DNA of 27,055 nucleotides from Mansonella perstans (taxonomy: Eukaryota; Nematoda; Chromadorea; Rhabditida; Onchocercidae): NCBI GenBank assembly GCA_037074765.1, contig JBAMDO010000397.1, forward strand, positions 1 through 27,055. The letters run 5' to 3'. Position numbers and translations under genes: made by a program. A model generated the notes under the pieces. That model saw nothing but the letters and a program-made list of their open reading frames with translations, searched no databases and was not told the DNA's origin. Below are positions 11,929-23,600 of this stretch, one piece after another (position 1 is the stretch's first letter; the number at the start of each line of letters is the position of its first letter).

Positions 11929-12354
11929 GAAAAAAATTAAAATTAACTTATTCCTCTTAATTTTCTTGGCGCACAATTAGCTCATTCCTATTTTAGATAG
12001 AAAATTTCGTTTCTTTTGTGCTTTGTGCAATCACTTTCAAATCTATGAAAGCAAAAAGAAAGGGAATTGAAAAGAGGGCGAAAGAGAGAGCGATAAAGGG
12101 AGAGAGAGAGAAAAAAAAAGTCGTTAATTTAATTTATGGAATGGATTTTGCAAATAAGTGCAAGGATAGTGGTTTTCCATCCATTTTTAAATCATTGATT
12201 AATTTAATTATTTAAATGTTCAGAATTTATTTTTTGAAATCTGTTTGTATCAAATTTCTTAATTAAAGAGAAAGGAGAAAAAACATAACTGGTAGATATC
12301 TAATAGATGATTGTGATAGATTTATGTATGCTTCACTGATTATTGGTTTGAAAT

Positions 12355-12480
12355 AAAATCATTATTCAACTGTTATCAGTACTATGTAAAAATATTTAAA
12401 ATCATTATTCATTTATCAGCACTACGTAAAAATGTTTAAAATCATTATTCATTTGTTATCATTACTATGTAAAAATACTT
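12355..12480. repeat. Three-copy tandem repeat, 40-43 bp units
   Basis: Copies start at 12355, 12398 and 12438. Each begins AAAATCATTATTCA, continues with a variable TTATCA segment, then ACTAxGTAAAAATxxTT. Unit lengths are 43, 40 and about 43 bases. Noncoding minisatellite-like array. Confidence 0.88.
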
Positions 12481-13386
12481 TTTTTTTTTAAAGTTAATTT
12501 TCTGTTTGTTACAAAATTTTAAAAAAATTAAGACTTATCACTGGACAGGAAACTATTAAAATTTTTAATTTCGAATTTAAATTTAAATTTATCTGAGCCA
12601 TAGTATTTGGTAGACAAAGCTACGAAGAAAAACCTTTTAGCAACATATTTCTTTTTTTGCTAAAGAAAAAAAAAATGCAAAGAAATGGCTTCATCAAATT
12701 AACTTAGCTATCTCTCTCGATCTATTATCACATTACCGATCATTCATTACACTATTATGGCTTTGCTTATTAAGTGTGATTGAAAAAAAATTTATCGGAA
12801 TAACAACAGGTGTGAAAAGACATTTTAATGGAAATTCGACAACTTTCATGATAACAATGAATGAGAAATGCCGCTCACAATAAAACCCAAGAACAAAAAA
12901 ACTAATATCTATTCATTTCCTTCATTTTACAACTTTTCAAACTCTTTCACGTTTATCTTTTAAAATTTTTCAGTAACAAAATTTGAAGAATGAATGATGG
13001 CACCTTATAAAATGTAATTAAATTTTAAAAAATTTAGTAAATTGACTGATAAATATCTAGACTGAAATGGTCAACTGGAAAGGTTTTTGATAGTTCATTT
13101 TAATTGCTGAAAAAAGTTTCGCCGAATATTGCTGACCAAAGCATAATTTCTTCAAATCACATGTTAATATATTCATCTTAACGCTCAAATATCGATTTCC
13201 GTATAGGAAATTTACAATCATCGTATATGCGTGCTTTCAGTTCAGTGAATCAAAATCAAAATTAATTCGAGCTGAAAAGAGCTATCGGAGTTATAAGGAA
13301 ATAGATTTTGAAATATGCAAATATCAATTTTAACGAGATCGAAAAAGTAACAAAAAAATAAGGCATGAAAAATGATCACAAATGAA

Positions 13387-16300
13387 TTATAAAGTGAAGG
13401 AAGTAAAAACGCGACCCAAGTTTCTCAACAGTAGAAAGCGAACCGTACGTAAACGCATTTTCCACGCATCATAATCATGTTGCAATGGACCGTCTGCTTC
13501 ATACTGTATTAAATGTTCGAGCAATTGCTCAGTGCCATCTTTACTTATGATAACCTGAAAGAATTTGAATTATAAACAACCTAAGATTAACATCCTCCGC
13601 TACTGATAAGTTATTATATAATCAATACAACTATATATAATTGTAATTGTATATATACAATAATTATGATCATATATAATATATATAAAACTACGATACT
13701 ATACAAAAATTAGTTATAAAATCTGGGGTTTGTTTGCTTATGCTTGCAACTATGAAAAATACATCCAATAAGAGGTCTTGAAAACTGACGACTGATATAT
13801 AAAAGTTATAAGCAAAATAATCAAGAAAAAATCATACAATAATACTTATGCCTACGAATTTTATAAAGTTATAATACTTGCAACAGTTATGATTAGTAAG
13901 TGACGCCACCAGATAATGAATCACAATTCATTTATACGTTTTGAAAAAGTTGAATCAGTAATATGTCAAAAATATTTGGATTTCACCAAATTCATTTGTT
14001 TACTACTTCACACTTTTTTCCTCTTTATGTACATTATACAACGAAACAACCGAAAATTCTATGAGATAAAATTAAAAATTCATAGAATGAATGAGAAAAT
14101 ACCTCATCTTCATCAGTGAGAATAGAAATCAAGTCGGAGAGAAGCACAACATCAAATTTCCTTGGCACTAAATCGGAAACTATCAGTTCCACCTACAAGT
14201 AAATTAAATTAAAAAATTAAACAAATCTAACATTCTCTATTTACAGTATATTGGTTTTTATTTACCACTCACAGAATAACTCATGAAAAGTACAACTTAA
14301 AGGAAGAGAAAGAGCAATGCTAGCACCACTGATATCATGCAGATATATCCCTAATGAAACAATTCATTTCTTCAAAGCAGATGTGCCTTACATCTCTAAA
14401 GCCTAAAGTCGGGAGAGAAATTGAAAGAGTAAATATGCTTTAACTTGCGCTGGATAATATCATAAATCTTTTGGTTTGATAAGGATTCGCGATATGCAGT
14501 TGCATGTTAGAATATAACGACAAACCAACAGTTCGGCGGCTTTTACTTTCTGGTCTGATTCCAGTAATTTCCGGAATTTATAATACCGATGCAAAAATAT
14601 AAACGATGACGAAAGCAGCATCACTTCTGTGAAATGCTCAACAACAGTAATCGATGAAAACTGGTCCGGTGAACAGCGCGATATAACCTGATCCGCAACA
14701 GCAGAAACAACTTCGATATCACGTGAACGTATAGCCCATGAGAGAGCGCTTCCCCAACGCTCTACACGCAGTAGTCTAAAATATGGCAACGAAAAAACTA
14801 TAATTCTTGTCCTGAAAAATCAAATATAAATGGACATAATTTGATATGTAATACAAGAAACGATGAATGAAATGCGACATCAAAGTGAAATAAAATTAAA
14901 CAGAGTTATGTTTACCTGTAAGCCATAGCTCGCGCAATATCCTTTCGTGTCTGATCAAAACCAACTTCATCGCATAATGAACATAACTTCGTAGCAACAG
15001 TTTCGTTGTCTAGAGGTACCTGTGCCATCAGCAGCTCTAAGTGACTCAATCCTTCAACACCAGTTTCACGAAGATAATCAAATCCCACTTGCCATAATCT
15101 GTAATAGTTCGTCAAGTCAGATTTTAGCCTTCTTTCTTTACCTTTCCGGAAAAATTACTCAAACCTGGATGCTTCAACGCATGCAAGCTTATAATATCAA
15201 CGTCTATGATATCAAATTCAGGTACTACAGCATTGTATGCTGTTGGATTCAAAAGATTGTAACTGCACACGATCAAACAGCAAATAAATGACGGAGCATA
15301 ACGTGACTACAGAATTCTTATAAAAACCGCAAAGTTGTTAATGCACGCAAAATTGAATGACTGGGATGTCGCGGAAATTCTAATGATTTCTCTATCAATA
15401 TTTCATGTATTTTACTTGTTCGTTTAGCATTAGTAGAGAAAACATTGACTTACCCAGGTTCACTAAACAGTGACGACCCATATTCAATAATCAAGTGTTG
15501 ACGTATATCCATACCGTAAGCGCTTGTTATCCGTTCATCAGCCTTTTGCAATAAATCTGCTAGGTGAGCTGGAAACCACCAATTGGTGCTTGAAGTTGAA
15601 ATTCTGTGAAGAGCGCGCAATGCTTCCAGCGAAAAAAGCTCACACATCACAGCATCAATTCCGTCACATTTACTTATGCCGAAAATTTTTAAACAATCCT
15701 GCAAAGAGTTATGAATTCTAAATGAAAAAAATCAGCTATCGCAACAAATCTAACCTGAAAGTAATCTTTTAGTCTTATTAATCTTTAGTAAGATTACTAA
15801 CAAACACATTTAATCATTTATATTTAATGTGTGTACGCTATGATGGATAACAAAATTTTCTATTAGTCAAACCATATTTTGAGTGAGAAATCGTGGTCTT
15901 AATATACTTGATGAGACATTGGAATTTTACATACTTTAACAACATCTTTAAGTTGAGAAAGAGTAGCACACGGTCGAACAAATAACAAATACGCTGGTAC
16001 CAATTCAAACCAATTGTCCAATTGAGCTGAAACCGATGTTATGGTTGGAATGTCACCAGCGATAATCATCGCTACTTTTTCAGCCTCAGCATTAGTTCGA
16101 AAGAGTCCACTTATACACATATCGCGTATTTCCTGAAAGCATGAAAGTATAATAGTTTCCAAGAAGTCTCCAATGCTTCAAAGAAACACGTAATTTGAAG
16201 CTCATTCACGTAATTTGAAGATCTTTCGTTTGTATAACCAGTTTCTAAATTGCCGAGAATTTTAATATAATTTTTCTCCAAATACATTTTCCAAATACCT

Positions 16301-18716
16301 CTTGTGTGTTGATAAAATCCAAAGCAGTATTTTCATCATTCAGTAAATCCACTTTTATTTCAGAGAGCACTTTAGCCAGACATCGTACAGCACCATCATC
16401 AAACAAGTTACCGAATGTTTCCAGAAAAGTAACTGCATTGTTAAACATACCACTCAGAATGAAGTAGATAATCTAGAAATTAGAAGCAAAACTTCTACCA
16501 AATTCATAAAAGAAATGGAAATAAGCGGAAAATCTCTATATGTCGCAGAACAGCTAACTTTTTAAATCTTGTCATTAGTCAAAAAGAATCGATGATTTCG
16601 CCTTTAAAAAAAGTCAGTAATAATTTCTTATCCTTCTACTTAAGACTTCAAAAAAAATCTAGTCACTTTTCATTTTTCTACAGCTACATTAGTTCTGAGA
16701 AAGTAGCATCAAAAGCTTGCAGTAAGTATCGAAATCTTACCTGATGCCAAAAATGCTGTTTGTTGAGTCTTTTCATTTTGCTGCTGCGAAGTAAGTTTGA
16801 AATTTCATCAACATATGGAGTATGTGCTAAGCACAAACGGGCCCAAGTCATTAGATCGACCACAATAGATGAATCTTAAACAAGCCATACAGATCTATCC
16901 AAGAATAATATTTATGATACTTTATTAGCGAATGATCTCCTAATATCAATGATTTCTTTTCTCTTTCTCAAACGCTATTTCCAGGCGAAAATGCAAAAAT
17001 GTAAGCATTCTAAGATTTTCAGAATTCCACTTTCATATTTATTTCAAGATCATGAAAAAAACATTGGCAGCTCAATTTTTCAAAACTAATTCACATACCA
17101 TGAGTTTTGATGAAAATAGCCTCAACAAGCGACCAAATAAGCTCTGTTGTGGTAAGTGATTCCTTAATTTCAAATTCTGATACAGGAATTGTTGAAAGTG
17201 TTGATCGAATAATGGAACGATATTGTAAACTGTATGATAGCACGCTGGAATTTAGATTACTTTTTTTAATTTTTGAGAATTTTCATACTAACAAAGTGTG
17301 TTGTAGCATTAGAATGATAAATTTAAGGCCTCTTTTTCAATATGTCTAAAATCTCTTCACAATTCGACTAGGACTGCGAAGTAACTTTAAACTATCTAGT
17401 TACTGAGTTAAACTATAACAACACGACTTGAGCACATATTACCCTGCTTTTCCCGTTCTCACCTCCCTCCTCCACAGAAGCATATTATGGAGGTTTCAAT
17501 TAGTTTCGGAAATGATAAGGAAAGATTCAGACCTCGATCCAGCATTCCACTCTCCTGAAAACTGAGAATGTAAAAATCAAGCAACATAACTCACTCAGAC
17601 ACTGTAAGTGTGGCGACTTTTGCATTACGTTGTGCGCGAGAAAAGATGGCTGAAAGTAAAGAGAGAAAGTCATTTCTTTAAGAAGTAATTCAATAAAGAC
17701 AAAGGAAATATTTCAAATTCCAAATTTAAATTTCGGTAATAAATTCGCAAAAAATACTCACAGTGTGATTCGTGAACAAGTAACCGCATTGCTGGATGTC
17801 TAAAAACTGTTTGATGCATATGTTTTATGGAAACCGCCCGAACCAAATCACCCACTGATGCATTACCTGAATGAAAAGATCAATAATTTCTGAAAGTTTA
17901 TGCTAAAAAAATTCTGATAAATTATACTACAGTATGTATTTGAAATGTCACATGAAGGAAATAATATATCAGATAGGGATACAGAAGAGAATCATAATTT
18001 ATTCGATTAAACTCCAAGATCGAATATTATTATAGATATCGTACAACTCCCTAAAGGTAATATTACTAATGTTTCATGGTTGCTTAAGCATATTATGACG
18101 ATTTTAAAGCTTAAAAAATAATATAAAATAACGATCGATTAAAAAACTGATGGTATATTTTCAACGATTACTCTAAGAGTTGAATAACAATATCAGTTTC
18201 TATATTAACAATCTAATTCCTTTTAATAAAAGTGAATTTGATGGATTTCGATAAGAAAATTTTTAAGTGCAATCACAATAAGTTCAAATATGTTTAGAAC
18301 CTGCTCATAAATCAAATCATTGAAAAGAGTAGAAAAAAACCAAAAGTCAAGATATGAAAAAGATAAAAAAAGGTACCAGTAACTTCTAATTACGGTGAAT
18401 TTCGGATCTTTTATCATTTTGACACCAAAAATATTCCATTCAGAAACGGGTAGAACCGAGCAATATTTTTTCATTAGTATAAAAATCCAAACTTTGTAAT
18501 TGCATCATATTTTTTACCTGTTGAACGAATTTCGTCCACATCTGATAACGCAACCACCATTTCACTTGTACTCGCATCAAACGCTGCATATCTCGTGAGC
18601 TCAGAAGTTTGCATAATTAATGTTGCAGAAGATTTCGACAAAAATTCACCGTACAATCCGTGATAACATTGACACCGCGCTGTAAAATCCGGTAAGATTG
18701 TGCGATAAGATTTCAT
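13387..18716 (-). CDS. npp-2: Nuclear pore complex protein Nup85
   Basis: Nup85 is an alpha-helical scaffold subunit of the Nup107-160 (Y) complex and pairs with Seh1. Exons: 18518-18716, 17762-17866, 17595-17649, 17099-17244, 16741-16874, 16299-16472, 15935-16132, 15454-15698, 14916-15098, 14526-14775, 14103-14192 and 13387-13554. Every phase closes, giving 648 residues (human: 656). Family landmarks in order: HESHSIF, YRSIIR, ELIWSLVEAIFI, DLMTWARL, STNWWFPAHLADLL (374-387; human LSNWWFVAHLTDLL), LWQVGFDYL, then ERWGSALSWAIRSRD (485-499; human NRLGSALSWSIRAKD). The start ATG has in-frame stops (TGA, TAA) 15 and 12 bases upstream, and a possible trans-splice site (GATTTTAG) ends at 18783. 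A second acceptor-like TTTTACAG inside exon 1 (ends 18680) leaves a little doubt about the first 13 residues. The GTTTGT donor after exon 10 and the TTTAAG acceptor of exon 5 are unusual. Intron 1 is the longest, 651 bp. Confidence 0.95.
13612..13690. repeat. AT-rich low-complexity tract in a NUP85 intron
   Basis: Runs of TATATA alternate with short self-complementary pieces such as TTGTAATTGTATATATACAA in the last intron of NUP85. Simple-sequence DNA; no coding content. Confidence 0.7.
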
Positions 18717-20276
18717 GTCACAATATTATCACACTATGCTAATACATTTGCTTTTTTAATGCTTCTTGTTGCTGTTACTTCTCTAAAATCATGGAAAGTG
18801 CCGAAAAAAAGTATCGCAGATGATATGGCAAATATTTCAAAAGAGAAGCTCAGTTATCTTCAAAAAGATTTGAAAATAATCGCAGAAAGGGCATTATATT
18901 CACCTTGTCTATCCAGAAAAATCAAATAATCTAAAAATTTCAGAAACATTCTAAGTAACAGTCCGAAATAACCGACGGAATCTTCTAAGATGCCTTCTGC
19001 CTAAATGGTATCAAAAAGATCTTTGCAAATAATAAAATACCCACTCAGTCATCCTAACGATCGTAGTCCTGAGGCAATCCTTTCACAAGTAGTTATTATG
19101 TTTACAAGCCTTGAATTTTAAGTTTTAATTTACAAATCGACCAAAGATCATCTGCCCACCCAAAATTTCGAACATTAAATTCAAAAATCAGCAATTATAT
19201 TTAACGAACCATCAACGGTCTGTTACTTTCGAGCTTTTTTGTCCGAGGTTTGAAATGGATTTTTGCTGGAGAGAGATTGGGGCACGAGAAATAGGGGAGG
19301 AAGAGAAATGGGAAAAATTTCTGAAATATTGGAGATTTAGAAGTTTCAAAAATTTTCATCAAATTTAGATGACTTATTTCTCTTTTGATAAAACAACGAA
19401 TTACAAAAAAAATTTTTATTGAAATGCGATCGAAACTTTTTGAGTAATTAGGTCATTTATTTAATAATTGCTAGAAAAATTTTTGAATAATGATAAAATA
19501 AAGGAGCAAAAAAATCTTCATATGAAACGAACTATCAATGGAATATTAACAGTAAGTGATAAGATAAAGTAATAATGGCAATCGATCAATATAACGAATT
19601 GTATTTAACATTTTTGGCAATGGAACGACAGAAAGAGTTATCGATTTATTGTATCTCTTAGAGTAGGAAAAAGAAAAGATAAGAGAATTTTTCTGAAACT
19701 TTTGAATCTTCAACTCAATGTCATATTATAAGAACTTCAAGAGTTGCAAAAAAAAAAACGAAAAACTAAAATATTGCGGAGGAAAAGTTTTTTATATTCC
19801 CATTTTATAAGAAAAATCTCAAATTATGCTACGATTTTTAAGTTTCTTTTTTATGAAGGAATGGATAGAGAAAAATTACAGAAACCTTCAGATATTGAAA
19901 AGAGAAATACAACAGTGAAAGAAATACATGATTTAAATTTGATCTTTTCACAAACTAGTGAAAAGGTATATGATTCGAATTTGATTTATTTACAAAATAA
20001 TGAAACATTTGATTTCTTTATGTAATAATAGAGCAAGTATTATGAGATTTGAAATTTTCATCATATACACTTAATTACTATAACATACATTCCAATAATT
20101 AATTAAAACTAAGAATGAAAGAAATAATGCATTGAATATGTATTTTATACATTGACTGAAATAAATTTAAGTAATGCCGAATTTTTAAAACGATGAAATT
20201 GTTCCAAAAAATTCTATAGTATGATGATTTTAAATGCTTGTACTGTGATTATGGTAAATATATTTCGTACAGTACC

Positions 20277-20303
20277 AGCTGTATTTTAAATTCAAATACA
20301 GCT
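20277..20303. repeat. Inverted repeat with 10-bp arms
   Basis: AGCTGTATTT (20277-20286) pairs exactly with AAATACAGCT (20294-20303) across a 7-base loop. It lies about 185 bp before the larger palindrome and outside any gene. Confidence 0.8.
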
Positions 20304-20486
20304 AAATTTATATTTTACTCATTATTGTTGCAGATGACACCAGTATTACATGATCTTGTGAAAAATTGAAAACTTCATTTCCTTAACTGCAAAAAAGATA
20401 TCGTAATGAAATATACGACATTACACTGTAACTGCATTTAGATAATCTTATCGATTATGGTAACATCTTAGCACTATATTACGATC

Positions 20487-20529
20487 CGCAGTACTTTAAT
20501 TACAGTATTACTGTAATTAAAGTACTGCG
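20487..20529. repeat. Perfect 43-bp palindrome (21-bp arms, one-base centre)
   Basis: The arm CGCAGTACTTTAATTACAGTA (20487-20507, 21 bases; key cores GCAGTACT and ATTACAGTA) is matched exactly by its reverse complement at 20509-20529, with a single T between. The match stops abruptly at both ends. It lies 76 bp beyond the stop codon of the minus-strand Rab11-FIP gene, probably in its 3' UTR or just past it. It could be a remnant of a small foldback element or a structural site; nothing in the sequence decides between these. Confidence 0.93.
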
Positions 20530-20605
20530 CTAATGGCAACGAAATTTAAGTCTATAATTTAAAAGAAGCTATAAAAGAAGTAAGAAAAAAGGCACAGAAT
20601 ATACA

Positions 20606-23600
20606 TTAATATCTAGAGAAAAAACTACGCGGCATTTTAACTTCCAACATTTCAGGACTTTTCTCCATAATTCTTGAAAGTAATTTGCCAATATAATCCT
20701 GTAAGTCGTTGATTTTTGCATCTTTATATGCTATTTCATTTCGTAAATCATTGATATTCTTCAGTAATTCTTCACGTGATAAACAATGTGAAATCTGAAA
20801 ATGGAAAAAGAGGAATTAGTGAAATAATTGAAATATGTAAGATTGAAATAATTTCTCAAATCTATGAGTTCTTTTTGTAGGAAGAGCAAATTTATTCAAA
20901 TTCAATTGAAAATAAGTTTATAAAATAGCAAAGAAAACTGTGAGATAGATAATAAGCCAATAGGAAACCAGAGAAAAAGAGATACACTTAGAGATATATT
21001 CGAAAATGTTAGTATTCTTAGTTATTATTTGGACTATTTAGGGTTAGTTATTACGAATATCCTGATAATATTGCATGAACACTAGAATGACATTGTATCT
21101 TTTCAGAAATAATGCTAAATTTCCTATTAATTCATTTAAAAATTTTCCTAATGAATGTATAATGTACGAAGAACCGAGGCTAAATCAGATCCGTTGATAA
21201 CAGCTAATTGCGCAGAACCAAAACCGGATGAAGTAGCACTACGTGGACGTTGAGCTGTTGCTGGAGATTCAGAACCATCAATTTCACCAACTGTTGGTAC
21301 AGGAGAGGAATTGAAAGAATTCGGATTCGATGACGTTAATATATGCTGTGAATCGGATAATGTACCATCAAGTCCTGAAATATGAAAATGTTTAATCTTT
21401 TTACGTCACATTTTGAAAGAGAAAAGTATCAATGAATGCATCATACGGGATTTTATATCTTCTGAATACTTGTCACAATTATTTATCGCGGAGTTTTTCC
21501 ACTCTCTAAATATTTGCAAAAATCATGTTCCACGGGGATTTTTTATCCTTTGTCAAAAATCGTGTTTCACGAGGATTTTTCGCTCTCTATCATTAAAATC
21601 ATGTATGCACCAGCAGTTTTTCGCCTTTCAAATACTTGCAAAAATCATCTGTCGTGAGACTTTTTTGCCTTCTAAAAAAAAAATGTGTCACGGAGTTTTA
21701 GACCTTCTAACTACTTATAAAAACGACCTTCTAAATACATACAAAAATGACCTTCTACATACATACAAACATGCCATCGATGAGATTTTTTTCCTTTTTT
21801 ACAAATATTTTAATCGATTAAAATTTCAATAAGAATGGATGTTTTGCTTGCATATGTTTCCTATAACAAATTTTTTTGTGTTACTTGTACTCGCTCTTTT
21901 TCCTTAATTTTTAATATTCATAGCTTTTATGTGATCGTTTTGAAATAAATTTGAAAAATTTCAATTTTGTGCACTTAATAAAATTTTTGTAAGTAAATGT
22001 GTAATAAAAGCGAAATAATAGACAAGCATAAATTGATATATTAACTAATTTGATGTGAAATTTATTTATGAATTATTTATGAAATAAATGGCAGTCTGAA
22101 GAAAAAATGAAAACTGAATTAGTTTATTAAGAACTAAAGGTAAATAGAAAGGTAAACATTGGAATGTTTGGAAATTTTTTCATTCAAAATTGGTATAACT
22201 GTAGAAATAAGTGGTCTTTCAAACATATTTTTTTTTTGATTCTGAAAAAAATTTAATTATTAAAATTTAAATGTTAGATGTAAAAAGTAAAAGAGTTCAA
22301 AATAATAAAACCTAATGAATGACCGGTGCTTCTTGAACTATACAATGGCGATGCATAATGCGTAGCAGCTGGTGGTATTATCAATCCATCACGATTTAAA
22401 TCCATCGTTGGAATACGATCTGATTTCGGAACTGTTGGACAAACTTCACAGAGTGAGGAACGACGACGATCGTATTGAGAAAGACTTATTAATGAAGTAG
22501 TATCCGGTATATCTTCGTTCTTCTTTTTTCCAAATCGCATCTTACGTTTCAAAGTATCAAGCTTACTGAATCCTTCAGAAAAAAAATTGAAATCACCACA
22601 TAGCTATAGTAAGCTACAGTAATTATTAACTTTTAATCATATGATAAAGCTTGTAAAGCAACTAAAAGATGCAGTGGATGCAGTCATTTTCCAGGTAAAA
22701 ATATCCAGCATCAACGAAAATCGTACAGTAACACATGAAAGAAAAGAAAGTAAATTCTATCAGGTAAATTTATCCGATAAATGTTAGCAAATAAGAATAA
22801 CAAACAGTTACTGTAATTGTCAATTGTCACATTAATCTCATTCAATGATTATTTCATTTTCAAAATAAGAATTCAGAATTAATATTCAAAAAAATTAAAA
22901 ATGTATTATTAAATTTTTCCGCCAAATTTTTATAAAAATTTTTGTAAGCAAAAGAAAGAGAAAACCACCTAATTTACTACTGTAAGATTTCATATGATTT
23001 TTTTCCTAAAAAAGAAAATCATTACACCGATTTAAAAAATATAATAATTTAGAACTATTTGAATTTGATGATTTTAATTCCTACCAATTTATAGTTCTTT
23101 GTTTTTTCCAATTTATAGTACTTTAATTTGTTCAATTAAAATAGGAAAAAGAACAAACCATGTGAACTATTGATGGAAAATGATGAAGCAGATAAATTCT
23201 TGTTTATTGTTAAGCATTCTTTATTGGAGAATTCAAATTTCAGACATATTTCACCGCGATATTTTGTTTGCTCATTCCTATCATATTTACCCTTCTTGCA
23301 TAAACGATACCACGTCGGCATACGTACATGCACTATTGAATGCAACGGTAATTCGATTGCACCAATACAGTCAGCTGTGCCTAATACGGTACGATGATTC
23401 ACGGTTACTGTCAGTGCTGAACCCAAATCGTTCAGTATACTTAAAATAAAAATTTTATAGCGAAAATTGATAATTTTAAAAAAAATACAAAATAAAACGA
23501 ATTTTTAATTTATTATAAAAACTTGTTTGAATTGAAAAAAATTTTAATAATACCATAACTAATTTCATAGATTTGTTTTTATTATTACTGTTTACATTTT

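Larger units (their letters stand above)
10571..13386. other. Intergenic region between ARP10 and NUP85
   Basis: No gene is convincing here. The stretch is repeat-rich: a GA microsatellite (11551-11568), a 31-bp direct repeat (11761-11821), a 13-bp-arm inverted repeat (11896-11928), a purine-rich tract (about 12046-12120) and a three-copy 40-43-bp tandem repeat (12355-12480). The 65-codon plus-strand frame over the purine tract is low-complexity Lys/Arg/Glu and is not called. The ARP10 promoter should lie just above 10571 and the NUP85 3' UTR just below 13386. A slightly less AT-rich patch at 10725-10820 has no readable content. Confidence 0.55.
18717..20605. other. Intergenic region between NUP85 and the Rab11-FIP gene
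   Basis: This should hold the NUP85 promoter (near 18720-18900) and the 3' UTR of the Rab11-FIP gene (below 20605). A 93-codon plus-strand open frame at 19744-20025 contains a duplicated Asn-Leu-Ile/Gln/Glu motif, but it has no family match and no linked exon, so I do not call it a gene. Two inverted repeats, 20277-20303 and 20487-20529, lie close to the Rab11-FIP 3' end. The remainder is AT-rich with no recognisable content. Confidence 0.5.

Noticed and set aside
12018..12215. 65-codon Lys/Arg/Glu-rich plus-strand open frame
   Set aside because: It is a low-complexity translation of a purine tract with no partner exon or homologue.
15022..15291. 89-codon plus-strand open frame
   Set aside because: It is the mirror of NUP85 exon 9 plus intron sequence.
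17107..17349. 80-codon plus-strand open frame
   Set aside because: It is the mirror of NUP85 exon 4, whose minus-strand reading contains YRSIIR and ELIWSLVEAIFI.
21168..21175. GTACAT as the donor of Rab11-FIP exon 5
   Set aside because: It leaves phase 1 and brings a stop codon in the last exon; the GTTCTT donor six bases upstream gives phase 0 and an intact Rab-binding domain.
21413..21832. 139-codon plus-strand open frame
   Set aside because: It is antisense to a Rab11-FIP intron and built of degenerate tandem repeats whose period is mostly a multiple of three; no family match.
22561..22572. GATTCAG as the acceptor of Rab11-FIP exon 4
   Set aside because: Joined in the required phase it gives a stop within six codons; the TTTCTGAAG site seven bases earlier keeps the frame and yields the FIP-like KLDTLKRKM segment.
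23170..23449. 75- and 89-codon plus-strand open frames
   Set aside because: Both are mirror frames of the Rab11-FIP exon that encodes the end of the C2 domain.
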